From Cryptomeria japonica (taxonomy: Eukaryota > Streptophyta > Pinopsida > Cupressales > Cupressaceae), in contig NC_081409.1 in NCBI RefSeq assembly GCF_030272615.1, positions 474,418,573 through 474,482,572 on the forward strand: a stretch of DNA of 64,000 nt, given 5' to 3'. A program made the position numbers and the translations under genes. This document shows, one piece after another, positions 43,535 to 55,045 of the stretch; the stretch's first letter is position 1; each line of letters starts with the position of its first letter. Below the pieces are notes generated by a model. That model saw only the letters and a list, made by a program, of their open reading frames with translations. It was not told the DNA's origin and made no database searches.

Positions 43535-44605
43535 TATTTGATGATGATTGTAATGATTAACTTCATCATATGTTGTCATTGATGAACAAATACACACACA
43601 TATGTTCACATTGTCTACCGATGTGACTTCAAAGTTGTTTATATTATAATTGGTATATACATGGAGATAACTAGTGGATATACATAACTTGACATCAACC
43701 TAAAGATCCAACGGAGATGATCAAAGGAGCATCAAAGGATAAACAGTTTGTGTTTAACTCCAACCGGTATTGCTTGTTCCAACCAATATTCACTGATTAT
43801 GTAATGGGTTATCACTAGTCATGATGAGGTATCCTTACCGACAATTTTTGGCAGTATTTTTGTGATGAGTTATGATTGTTTGACAAGATACACTGGACCT
43901 AGTAAATTGTGATATGATTTCTAGAGGCCGACATGAAATCTAAATGTCTATATATTGACATCACAATGAATTATTTTGTATGAGCCAAGGAGATATGTTA
44001 TGTGATGATTTGATGTGAAGGCAGAAGTGTTAAGTTGCAGAGTATGTTGGTAATGAAGTGTTGAGTGCATAGAAGAGTATCTATACAAGCAAGTTGTGCT
44101 ACTACTAGATCACAACACCTATTGTTTTCTAATCACTACAATAGTCAAATCCCCTAACCGGGTAAGCTCTAACAAGCTTCATTGTACAAATCCTCTAACT
44201 AGGTGATCTATTAGTTTGGATTCAGAAATCCTCTACTAAGGTTACTACTTATAGGGTACTACCTTTTACAGGGTATAGCTTTTAACTAAGCTTTGGGATC
44301 TTTAACAAGATTTGCTCCTAGCAAAGCAACCTTTTGTAGACCTTAACCAGTCAGTTAGCTATTACTGTAGATAGTTAACTTGTGAGTCCCATCTCACCAT
44401 GGTTTGTTCATATTTGGGTTTTCCATGTACAAACACTTGTGTTATGGTGGATGTTTTACTTATTGTGGATGCTATTATATCATTTTAGATTACATGCATA
44501 TTGTTTAACAAACTTGTTAAGTATATCTACCGGTCAATGTTTAAAGTAGTATTGTTTTTGGTGTCACTGATTCACCCCCCCTCTCAGTACTTTACAAGTC
44601 CATCA
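43535..44605 (+). repeat. 5' LTR of Cp-2
   Basis: Direct repeat of 49857-50933. The first bases (TGTTGGCTTGATAATTG in the other LTR) are altered here to a TTTGATGATGATTG-like sequence, so the exact start is uncertain within about 10 bases. It ends TCCATCA before the primer site. Confidence 0.85.
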
Positions 44606-44607
44606 AT

Positions 44608-44620
44608 TGGTATCAGAGCC
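44608..44620 (+). other. Primer-binding site of Cp-2
   Basis: TGGTATCAGAGCC, two bases after the LTR end. It is identical to that of Cp-1. Confidence 0.9.
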
Positions 44621-44667
44621 TAACTTCTTTAAAGCCTAGTCACTTGTAAGGAAACCCTAAAGCTACC

Positions 44668-45963
44668 ATGAGGGATATGAGCTACTTTGAGATGGCTAGA
44701 GATCTTGAGGCTAGTAGAAATGATCTTGAAACCCTAAGGGTCAAATTGAAAGCTTCTCAAGTCAAAAGGAGAGAGATAAATGAACAACTATTAGAAATAT
44801 CTGATAATAGTTTTTCAGATGAGGCCAATATTGATGCTTTAGTTGAGGAAGTTGAAAAACTAAACAGTGAAAAGCTAAATCTAAGGACAGAGCTAGAAGG
44901 TCTTACTATCTGCATGAGTCATGAACTGGAAGCCTAGAGAACTTCTGAAGATCTCATCAAGGAAAGAGATCATGAGATTTCCAATATCAAGAAAAAGAAT
45001 GGTACTTTGCATTAGCATCTAAATGTAGAGAAAGAAGAAAAAGAGAACTTGCAGCTAGATCTTGAATTAGCATCATCTCTGAGAGAGAAACTGTCAAAAC
45101 ATAATGAAGATCTCACCAGACAACTCACTGAAGCAAATGGGAAATTGGAAAAGTTCAACAAAAGTTCTAGCTGGCTAGAAGAACAAATTTAATCACAAAG
45201 GATGAATGGTGATACCTCTGGACTTGGTTTTCACACATCTGAAAAAGGAGAATCCTCCGGTACCAAAAGCAACACTCATAAGAAAAAATCTGCTCCTAAG
45301 GCTAAAGAGCCTACCGGTAAGAAGATCTTTAAAACTATTTGTTTTGTTTGCCATAAAATTGGTCACACTGCAAATGTTTATGGAAACTAACCTAATGGAA
45401 ATGCATGCTACAATACAAATGTTAGGTATGTGTCCAAGAAATTTGAAGGTCATTACTTCACATGCAAAATGTATGGACATAGATCAGTTTAATGCAGATG
45501 TGGAGCAAATAATCCAATACCACTTATGCATCCAAGACCAAATGGCAATTGGATGAGAAATTATGTTAACCAGGGTAACATGAACTGGAAAAGACCCTAC
45601 GACAATCGGTTTAGTCCATTTGAGATGGAAAAGGTAACAAATGTCATTCGCACCATCTGTAACAACTATGGTCATGTGGCTATGAATTGCAGAAGAAGAA
45701 CTAGGAGAGGTAATGTAGGACCTTGGAGATCATCTGGAATGGCCTGCTATCATTGTCGTAAACTTGGACACATGGCAAAGTTTTGTAGATCCAAAAAGAG
45801 AAAGCCGATTAATCCTTCTAAAGATTAGAAAGGAAAGCAAAAGGTCAATATTGAAGAAACTAGAGAAGAAATGAATCAAATATGGAAGAAGAAGAGTGAT
45901 GATTTACCTGGAGAAGAAACTAATCCTTCACCCAGTGTGGAGAATCCTGCACTGGTGAACTAA
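44668..45963 (+). pseudogene. Cp-2 gag-like zinc-knuckle protein
   Basis: This is a single frame of about 431 codons from ATG 44668 to TAA 45961, with six internal stops (44935, 45013, 45190, 45388, 45490, 45826) and no frameshift. The N-terminal 170 codons are a probable coiled coil (EVEKLNSEKLNLRTELEGLT is shared closely with Cp-1). Four knuckles follow: CFVCHKIGHTANVY (last Cys lost), FTCKMYGHRSV-stop-C, ICNNYGHVAMNC and CYHCRKLGHMAKFC. The C-terminus is polar. The role is probably packaging of the element RNA. Relation to copia gag is inferred from the LTR type and the knuckles. Confidence 0.8.
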
Positions 45964-46436
45964 GTCTTTTCAATATGGCTAAGGGGAGCATAATGGTAAA
46001 TCTATTTCTGGACCCCTTGAGATGAATGAGTGGTAAGAGAATTTGAATGCATGGAATTTTGATAACTTTTTATCAATCGTTATCAACTAGTTTTACATAT
46101 GTCAATGTTGTATGTATCATTAAGCGATGTTATTAGGGTTTGTAACCCTAACGAGCGAGCATTTAATGCAGTAGGTAAAAAAGGAAAAAGTGAGTTTCAC
46201 TTTGTTATTTATACCCTAATGCATTCAAGAAAGAATTTTTGAGCGCTTGCAAAGCTAAGAAAGGATTGTTAGCTGATTTTAGTCGAAGTTGTATCATGAT
46301 TTGAGTAATCAAGCTGATTTAAAGGTTGGTGAAGACTAAACTGGTGTGCACTTGAGTATTCAACTGATAAATGAGGTAGCGCACGTAAAATAAGGTATTT
46401 CTTTGAAAATCTTGCTTCAAATCTAATCTGTCCGAA
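45964..46436 (+). other. Spacer between the two frames of Cp-2
   Basis: Non-coding, about the same length and position as in Cp-1. Both contain TAGGGTTTGTA(A/C)CCTA near their middle (46132 here, 21951 in Cp-1), suggesting a conserved leader for the second frame. Confidence 0.55.
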
Positions 46437-49400
46437 ATGGCATTGTCTTCTAAACTAGTAGAGAAATTGATGATCGCATTTGAACCTATGGAAGTTGTAA
46501 AGGCGAAATGAATTGTTTCTTATAATGCTTTATCACAAGTTCCTATTAGTGTCATAGTGAAAGGAGATTTGTCCAGCTACATTGATTTCAAGATTGAGGA
46601 TTTAGGATCATTGTCGATATATTCTCAGTTGAAATCCCTTTGTAATGAAAATGGAAAAAATCAACCAGAATATATTAGGGTTTATGAGAAAGGTTTTCAT
46701 AATGCAACATATTTTCTTGAAGATTTTGAAGAGGAACATATCCAAATTATTTTGAGTCGTGTTCATGGGGAAAACATGTATTTAGAAAGGACTCATACTA
46801 TAACCAAGGAATCTATTCAAGCTATAACTAGTTTATACTCAACCGGTGAAGTACCTAAGCTGAGGTGAATTTCAAAAGAGACAGTGAACACTCTAACTGG
46901 ATCAACCTCTGATGGGCATTCTTTTTCTGTCAATAACATCAAGTACCTAGCGGTTAAGTTGGAAGCTATGGTTATAGGCTACCGGATATTATATTCTAGT
47001 AGATTGAATAGTTTTCCATCTGCAGCAGTGCATACTGCTTATAAGATGATAGCTGAAAATGCTAATTATGACCTATGTGAGGCCATAAGGAGCCAATTAT
47101 TGTTGAATATTCAGTCTATCAAGAAGGATAGCAGTCAAAAGTGTAAATGTGGATAGTTGTTGATCGGTCTATTATTTTATTTCCAAAATTTCCTACCGAG
47201 AATTGGTGATCTTGAATGGTCTAAGGATCTACCGATATCTACCTAGATTAGGAACAACATCAAGGCTATGAGGAACACCTTCTCTGTTGACATGAATAAA
47301 TATTTCAATGAATTTCAAAACAAATTGAGTATGAGAGTAAGATTTCCTGAGGATATGGTAAAACACATCGCTAAGGACATTATTTTCATAGTTACCATTG
47401 ATTTCTATTTGATGGAGGCTATTGAGCCTAGAGAAGAAGAAATAGAAGACATGAGATATGAGGTCAACTATTACTTATTGATCAGTTATGCCAATAACCT
47501 GTTGGCATCTCTAGTGGACAAAAAGAAGGCAAAATTGGATACAATTGAAGTTCAAACTACAAAAGCTGAAACATGTAGTGTTCCAACCATAAGTGGTAAA
47601 GGTAAGAAGAAGAAGGTTGAGCAAGCACCTCCGGTGATAAAAAATACAAGAGTGACACGAAGTGTCCAAACCAAAAGGGAACCAGAACCTAAAGTATATG
47701 CAAAGAAGGAGACTGCATCAAAGAAAAGAGGTCAGAAACTAATTCTCCAAGCAGAATCTGAAGGTACTGATACTGAGGAGGAACCCAAGAAAATGAAAGC
47801 AACTGGTAAAGAAGCCAAACAAGTGAAGGAAGTGCCAAAGGAAACTATGCCTTTTGGTGTCTTAACTTACAAGCCTGAGACTAACTTTGAGAGAAAAGTG
47901 AAGACATTAGGAAGAAACAAATTTGATAATGTTAAAGATCATTTTGACTCATTCAATGAAGATGAAAAGGAACAAATTATTCAACAGGTAATCAATTCTT
48001 TGTGCCATTATAATATATTACCTCATGATCTTGAAAAGGATATCTCTAATTCCTTATATACTATTCTTTTGAATAAATGGGAGGAATCAATAAAGAAAGA
48101 AAAACAAATCATAGATGATGTATTTGTGCAATATTTTGCTGATTTGTCAAAGGATAAGTTGAATGAATTGGTTGATAAGTGCAAAGTCCATTTTGCTTTC
48201 AAGACAAGAAGATTGAAGCTAATTAGTGGAAAGGTGCAACCTGTTGAGAGTGAGACTCATCAGATTGCTCGTAATAACCAATGGATGGAAGAACTTATAC
48301 ACTCCTCTAAGGATGAGCAATATATTGTTGATCGACCTGAAATGGATGAGGAAGAAATTGTGCAAGCTGATGTTGTCTATCCTGTCAAGAAAAAGGATGA
48401 CACTATTGTCCAATGAGTCATACTTGTTGATGATATTCAGGATGCAATAGATCTATATGGAGACATTATTGCACCAGATATGCAACCACCAACAATTTCA
48501 GATTCACAGGTTACTAAAGTTGAGAAATCAACAACTCAATAAGGAGTGGATATTCCACCTGCCAAGGAACAACCAGTAAAACCCCAACTCCCATCAGTTT
48601 CACAGGACACTTAGAAGGAATCTGATGAAAAATTTGATACAAATATTTTTGAACAGGAAACAAAGAAAGAACAAGAGAAAGAAAAGATTATTAAGGTAAC
48701 ATCTCCTAAACCAGTAAAATCATTAGTCATACAACATATTGATGAAGATGATGATGACTCATTAAGCATCTCAGGGCCTATAATTGTTGATAATATGAGT
48801 GCAACTAAAATGATGAAGATTGAAATTGTCATGCAATGTAGGGCACACAAGAAGAGACTTAAAGAACAAAGAATGGAAGCATAAACCATTCAGAATGTCA
48901 TGGATATTCTGACAAGTCTACTACCGGAAACTACTACAGGGCATTTGACAACTCCTATTAGAAAACTTGGTAAATTGGTTGCTGATGCATTTGACCAACT
49001 TAAGTCCCTAGAAGAAGCAATGCAAACTTATCTTAATAAGAGTTACAGGAAGAAGCATGGAGAGCATCTTATGAAAGAGATTGATACAGGAAAATTTGCT
49101 CTATCTCTTAATAAAGATTTATTAAGAAAAGTTATTGAAATAGGAGGGAAATTCCTTGCATCTTCTTCTAATGTTTCATTCTTTTATTCTGATATCAATA
49201 ACAGGTGAATTGAAATAGAGCAAGAGCTAGAGAAAATATGCAATACATATGTACCACTTCAAGATTCTATTTTTGCTTTTGGCAAATTTGTGGATGATTT
49301 GCAAAACAAGTTAAATACCTATGATCTTGAAATTGCAAAAAGACTCCAATCACTGAAGGAATTGAAGAATCAACTTAGACCCCAAGTGGACATATTGCAA

Positions 49401-49598
49401 AGAGCCTACAAGATTGCAAAAGCTATTTTGGCTACTCCAAAGACATGTACACTTGATTCAATGGAAGAGTTCCATACTCAAATTATGTCTACACTTGATT
49501 TCACTGAGAACTTACTGGAGACATGGGAACATGCTTTTTCTCAATTGAAGAGAAACTTTAGTGACATTTTTATGAGGCTACCAATGCATGAATCTTGA
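46437..49598 (+). pseudogene. Cp-2 accessory ORF, about 1050 codons
   Basis: From ATG 46437 the same frame stays aligned to a final stop at 49596-49598. Nine stops interrupt it (46509, 46866, 47154, 47244, 48414, 48540, 48612, 48882, 49206), but no indel. The N-terminal domain (to about codon 330) has TITKESIQAITSLYSTGEV, SRLNSFPSAAVHTAYKMIAE and LLIGLLFYFQNFLPRIGD. A Lys-rich middle follows, then ERKVKTLGRNKFDNVKDHFD and several helical segments, with a probable coiled coil at the end. The longest uninterrupted piece (47268-48416) has 382 codons. No enzyme motif is visible. The Cp-1 homologue shows the protein is real. It resembles the uncharacterised putative plant transposon proteins and LINE ORF3. 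Confidence 0.75.
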
Positions 49599-49690
49599 TT
49601 CAGTTTTTAAAGTTTTTGTATATGTAAAACATTTTGATACAAACTTTTCTCTATATATATGTATTTTGCTTTTCAATTTGGCATTGTTGT
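49599..49690 (+). other. Short 3' non-coding stretch of Cp-2
   Basis: AT-rich, with no feature before the first polypurine tract. Confidence 0.5.
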
Positions 49691-49856
49691 CAAAGGGGGA
49701 GTATAAATATGTATGTATGTTGTGAATTTTTTTTTTGTATGATGCATGTAGTAAGGGGGAGTATATGTATATGTGTATAAAAAAAATTTGTAAGCACACT
49801 TAGTGATATTATTGTAAAATTTTCTAAGTGTTGCCATCAATGCTAAAGGGGGAGAT
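49691..49856 (+). other. Reiterated polypurine tracts of Cp-2
   Basis: CAAAGGGGGAGTA at 49691-49703, GTAAGGGGGAGTA at 49751-49763, and AAAGGGGGAGAT at 49845-49856 directly before the LTR. Three tracts in 160 bases repeat the pattern of Cp-1. Confidence 0.7.
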
Positions 49857-50933
49857 TGTTGGCTTGATAATTGTAATGATTAACTTCATCATATATTGTC
49901 ATTGATGAAACACATACACACACATATGTTCACATTGTCTATCGGTGTGACTTCAAGGTTGTTTATAGTACAACTAGTATATACATGAAGACAACCAATG
50001 GATATACATAACTCAGCATCAAGCTGAAGATCCAATGGAGATTATCAAAGGAGCATCAAACGATAAACAATTTATGTGTTTAACTCCAACCGGTATTGCT
50101 TGTTCCAACCAGTATTCACTGATTATGTGATGGGTTATCACTAGTCCTGATGAGTTATCCTTACCGACAATTTTTGGTGGTATTTTGTGATGAGTTATGA
50201 TTATTTGACTAGATACACTGCACCTAGGAAATTGTGATATGATTTCTAGAGGCCGACATGAAATCTAAATGTCTATATATTGACATCATAATGAATTATT
50301 TTGTATGAGCGAAGGAGATATGTTATGTGATGATTTGATGCAAAGGCAAAAGTATTAAGTTGCAGAGTATGTTGGTAATGACGTGTTGAGTGTGCAAAAG
50401 AGGATCTATACAAGCAAGTTGTGCTACTACTAAATCACAACACCTGTTGTTTCTAATCACTGCAACAGTCAAATCCCCTAACCAGGTAAGCTCTAACAAG
50501 CTTCATTGTACAAATCCTCTAACAAAGTGATCCATTAGTTTGGATTCAGAAATCCTCTACTAAGGTTACTCCTTATAGGGTACTACCTTTTACAGGGTAT
50601 AGCTTTTAACTAAGCTTTGGGATCTTTAACAAGATTCACTCCTAGAAGAGCAACCTTTTGTATACCTTAACCGACCAGTTATCTATTACTGCAAATAGTT
50701 AACTTGTGAGTCCCATTTCACCATGGTTTTTACCTATTTGGGTTTTCCACGTACAAACACTTGTGTTATGGTGGATGTTTTACTTATTGTGGATGTTGTT
50801 ATATCATTTTGGATTACATGCATATTGTTTAAAAAACTTGTTAAGTATATCTACCGGTCAGTGTTTAAAGTAGTATTGTTTTTAGTGTCACCGATTCACC
50901 ACCCCCCCCCTCTCAGTGCTTTACAAGTCCATC
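49857..50933 (+). repeat. 3' LTR of Cp-2
   Basis: Begins TGTTGGC. It ends TCCATC, the final A apparently changed to C. It carries CAACCGGTATT near 50090 and the TTGGGTTTTCCACGT block near 50738. The C-run before the end is expanded to CACCACCCCCCCCC. Confidence 0.85.
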
Positions 50934-50934
50934 C

Positions 50935-51160
50935 GTTTTGTCTTTCTGTTGGTATTTTGCTAGCTTTTTGCTTTGTGTTGGCTCTTTGCTGATGTTCTCT
51001 CTATACTTATGGGCAACTTTCTATTCTATAGACTTTTAGTCTTGTCATGTTCTTTCTATGCTTTAATGCTTTATCTAGTGTAATCTCTATGTAAAGGGTT
51101 TCGGGTGCTTTCAAAACTTGGTTTTTCCTTAATCAAAAACTTCAAAAAAAAAAAATATTT
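50935..51160 (+). other. LINE 3' UTR with A-rich end
   Basis: T-rich sequence leads to GGTTTCGGGTGC...TTAATCAAAAACTTC and an A-run at 51147-51158. This corresponds to the 3' ends of L-1 and L-2. No coding part of this LINE precedes it; Cp-2 does. Confidence 0.6.
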
Positions 51161-52526
51161 CTCAAAATATAAGTAATAAAATTACTTAGTTGTTTAATAA
51201 GGATATGAATTCTCACTATTAAAATAAAAATTGAATTAAATCACGTCTTTAAATTAACATAGAAGAGATAGTTTGTTCTAGTTTATAGAGATTTGATTTT
51301 TCACAATTATAATAAAAAATTGATTTAGGTATTAAACACTATTTTATTATAATCATTAAACCATCATCATACTTTATAATAATTATTATATTGTCGTCAT
51401 TTATCCTTGCTATGTTTTAAATTATACTTAAACCATACATTGATAAATATGTTTACATTTGAAAAGATAAATACTTGTTTAAGTTGAAATTTTTGAACTT
51501 TTGAAGACAATTTTTATATATTTAAATATATTTATTAAATGTACTTAATATTTCTTAAATACTATTAATTTTAAAATATTTAAAATTCCAATATTTTATT
51601 GTTTGAAAAGTACTTGTTTATCTTGAATTATGTAAAGACCTAAAAATAACTCAAAACTCCTCAACCAATGAAATTGACAATGATTATTTTTTTAAATATA
51701 TACTTTTTAAAATTAAAATATGTATGTAATATTAAAAAGAAATTTGCAATAGAATAGTTCATCCTCTCTGTAATATTCTCTAAAAATAAAATTTTACAAT
51801 TCACTGAAATAAAATCATTACTTAAAAACTTATAAATTGAGAATTTAAAACATAGATGGAAAGAAATTTAAGTCCATAGCTACAAACCTTGATTTATGGA
51901 ATTTGCAAGGATGTAAAGACATTGTTTGATTAGACGGTTAAGAGGTATATTGTTCCAAGTGAATCCACTCTTACAAGAATTATTATTTAATAAATCCATT
52001 GCAATCATGAATTTCATTAATTAAGAATTTGAATCTTCATCAATTCTAGAATCTGTAGTTTTTCAAGTCTCTGACACAAGGTTGGGATACATTAGCTTAC
52101 ATGATGTTTGGAAAAAGGTCATTGGCACAAAAAATATTTGAAAGTGGGTTAGCTCATAATACTAATTTCCTTGTGGTGGTTCATTATCTTGATTCAGTTC
52201 TACAACACATGAAGGGTTACAATCTCAAAAATAGAGAAGTGAAAACCATAACTAACAAACTAGTGGTCAGAGTTGATGATATTTCTATTGGGATTAGTCT
52301 CAAAATGCCTATTAGTGATTAGCTTACAAGAATAGACAAAATAATTGCACAATAATGTTTCACTAAGAGGAAAAACAAATGCCTCAGCACCATATCAAGA
52401 AATTGGTTATTGGTACTGAAATTAGGTAAATAACAATTGTCAAATGTTCTTTACAAGTCCCACTTCATCAAATATGTTTTCAATATTATTGTTTTTCTTC
52501 ACAAGTCGATGGAAAATGAGAACTCA
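51161..52526. other. AT-rich stretch, no certain gene
   Basis: Mostly AT-rich without ORFs to about 51850. From 51900 to 52330 composition is more gene-like (see 52101-52322). No LTR or RNA gene is seen. Confidence 0.5.
52101..52322 (+). other. Short unrecognised ORF, 73 codons
   Basis: The reading contains NTNFLVVVHYLDSVLQHMKG and VKTITNKLVVRVDDISIGIS. It is less biased than chance AT-rich ORFs. It may be a remnant of an element protein, since similar order of hydrophobic and VDD-type segments continues in neighbouring frames. I recognise no family. It may equally be noise. Confidence 0.25.
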
Positions 52527-52706
52527 AATGAGTTTGGAAGGTGGATGTATGTATTCATTGTTATCATATGAAATGAGTTTGAAAGGTGGATGTATGTCTT
52601 CACTGTTATCATATGAAATGAGTTTGAAAGGTGGATGTATGTCTTCACTGTTATCATATGAAATAAGTTTGAAAGGTGGATGTATGTCTTCATTGTTATC
52701 ATATGT
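52527..52706. repeat. 45-bp minisatellite, four units
   Basis: Four tandem units start at 52528, 52573, 52618 and 52663. The plus-strand unit is read as MSLKGGCMSSLLSYE, 15 residues, and the minus strand is open too. Middle units are almost identical; the outer ones differ by a few bases. Because 45 is a multiple of three, the frame stays open (52444-52779), which need not mean it is coding. Confidence 0.9.
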
Positions 52707-52959
52707 GTTGGAAACCAATTTATTGATTGAGGAAACATTATTGATGATAATTTTCAAAATAAGATTCATTTTGAGTTGAATCAATATTTTTATGTGAACG
52801 ACACACAATATATTGAGGGGGGGTGAGGCTATGGTGGTGTCAGATGAGTGCGAGGGGTAAATCAATACACTTAATTAATTATTGAATATCATTAACAACT
52901 TCTTCATACATGAACCCCAAAGCATCAATCAACATTTCCAAACTTTTTATATAAATGCA
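52707..52959. other. Spacer upstream of L-2
   Basis: AT-rich with a G-run near 52818. Nothing else is seen. It may include the 5' UTR of L-2. Confidence 0.4.
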
Positions 52960-52979
52960 TCAACAATGATAGGAGCGGG

Positions 52980-54261
52980 AGTCAAAACTGGAGTTGGCAC
53001 GGTAACTGGTTCAGGTTTGAGTTTGGGATCTAGGAGCACTTGTGATCCCCCCCTGACCCTTTGGATGAGGCCACAAATGATACCTGGGATGGTGGTACCA
53101 ATACTACCAATGGTTTTTCTGTCACCTCCGACAAAACTGCGGAGGTTGAGGGCCCCAATAATAAGATTCCCTCTATGGAATGCAACAAGAAATGAGCCTC
53201 TCTTTTTTCCTTATAACTTAAAGGCAAGACCATTTTGCTAGTACCACATAAGGTTGAGTGGGAGTCTGGTGCTTGCTCCATATCCATTTCGGTTAGTATT
53301 GTTGATCAGAATATGGCTCATATGCATATGGTCTTGGTTCAAAAATTTATAGGCCCTCATCCTAATATTGAGGTTGTTCGCTCCTGGGTGGCGAGGAAAT
53401 GGAAAGGTAAAGGTCAAACTGATGTTGTGGCTATGGCTGGTGGCTTCTTCTCCTTTTATTTCTCTTGTGAATGAGATTTTTTGATCTATTCTGGTGGGAG
53501 GTCCCTGGATGCTAGGAAAAGCTTCATTGGCCCTCAAAAAATGGAAACTAGGGTTCAATCCCAAAGACTGGGAATGCAATGAAGCCCCTATCTGGGTCAG
53601 ATGACTAGTCTATGCTAGACTTTGTGTTAACATCAAACAGTCCTCAAAACTACCTTCTGAGGTAGATCTCTTCTCTAAGCTCGGTAGATGGGTGCAAAAA
53701 GTAGAGTATGAATCCATCCCCTTTGTGTGTTTACACTGCAAAAAAGTTGGTCACTGGGCTAGATAGTGCCCATATAAGCCTAAGAAGGAATGGAGAAAAA
53801 GGAATGAGCCACCCCTAGAAAAGGTAGATGTCTTGGCTGTTGTTCCTCCCTTGACTATTTCAGACTCGATTTTGGTTGTCTCTTGTCCTGAGTTAGTCCT
53901 TCCTGCTAACCTTGACCCGTCCAACTCAAACCCTGGGGAGATTGTTGGGGCTCCCTCTTCCTCTAATGGGGTTTCCCCAGCCTCTCCTCGTTTTGCCCAG
54001 GATATTCCCAATCAGTTGATTGTTGATATGGATAACTCTTTTGAGTTGAATGCCCAGATTGGCCCCTTGCAAGATCCTCCTCCTGAGAACCCCGCTCCTT
54101 TTATTGAGGTCAAGCCCAAAAATAGAAGAAGGAACTCCCCTATTGGCCATATCACCTCATCTCCTAGGGGGGTCCTAACCAGAAATAGACAAAGAGAAGA
54201 TTGTGGATTGGATTCAAGGGGGGTGGAGAGACCTTCTAATGCAGTTAGTAGAGAAAGATAG
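52980..54261 (+). pseudogene. L-2 ORF1, DUF4283-like with CCHC knuckle
   Basis: A variable N-terminus leads to the DUF4283-like part: IEVVRSWVARKWKGKGQTDV and GGFFSFYFSCE (53340-53474), the same order as L-1 ORF1. Then comes RWVQKVEYESIPFVCLHCKK-VGHWAR-stop-CP (about 53690-53770), a CCHC knuckle with all four ligands and a stop inside. The C-terminus (53833-54261) is Pro/Ser-rich and ends in a basic stretch. Frame changes lie near 53500 and 53800. The expected role is binding of LINE RNA. Confidence 0.75.
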
Positions 54262-54340
54262 AGTCGGGTTGCCATTGCGACGGAGCCCAGATAACTTTAC
54301 CAGAAATGGGGATGGGATCCCCCCTCATGCTAAATTAAGG

Positions 54341-55045
54341 TCATCTCTTGGAATATAAGGGGATTAAATAACCCCCATAAGCATGACCTTCTTTCTAATT
54401 TGGTCAAAGATCACAAGCCTGATATTTGTCTTGTCCAAGAAATGAAAATGCCTGGTAGTAAAGTGGAAAAACTCAAATTGGTGATTTTTGGAGATTGTGG
54501 TGTTCACTGCATGGATGTTGATGGTGCATCTAGTGGTATCGCCACCCTTTGGAATCCTAGACTACTTTGTGGTAAGGTGGTCCTCTCTTCTCCCAATCAC
54601 ATTGCTACTAGATTCTTTAATCTTAAGGATGGATCCTCTTGGATCGTTTCTAACATCTATGCTCAAAATGGGAGATCAACTAGGAAATCTCTATGGTCTT
54701 CCATTTTCCTTTCTCGATCTCTCTTCCCTAATGAGAAATGTATCCTTCTGGGTGATTTCAATACCCCTCTTTCTAATTTGGAAAAATCTAGTGGTTTGCC
54801 AATTTCTATTAATAGTAGACAAGACTTGGCTGACCTGATCAACTCTTTGAGCCTTTTAGATCTTGATCTCATTGGGGCTAAATTCACCTAGTCCAATAGA
54901 TGTAGTGGGGAGGATCTCATTCAAGTCAAACTTGATAGGGGCCTTATTTCTCCAGATTGGCTCTGGCTAGCATCCTGCAGACTCAACACCTTAGCCCGTG
55001 TTGGATCTGATCACTTCCCCATCTGCCTCTTAGTCTCCCCATTGT
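54341..55045 (+). pseudogene. L-2 ORF2 endonuclease
   Basis: This is a well-kept exonuclease-endonuclease-phosphatase domain: VISWNIRGLNNPHKHDLL, LVQEMKM with the catalytic Glu, LLGDFNTPLSNLE with Asp and Asn, and VGSDHFPI with Ser-Asp-His. The reading is open except for one TAG near 54889. It would nick the target to prime reverse transcription. The same frame continues through a linker into RT. Confidence 0.85.

Larger units (their letters stand above)
43535..50933 (+). mobile_element. Cp-2, second pol-less copia-type LTR element
   Basis: Two LTRs of about 1.08 kb flank a Met-tRNA primer site, a gag-like frame (44668-45963), a long accessory frame (46437-49598) and three polypurine tracts. 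The plan equals Cp-1, but the proteins differ at perhaps half the positions, so it is a separate family. No pol is present. Both frames contain only stop codons and no frameshifts. No target duplication is evident: the left end is blurred, and the right end abuts a LINE 3' UTR. Confidence 0.85.
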
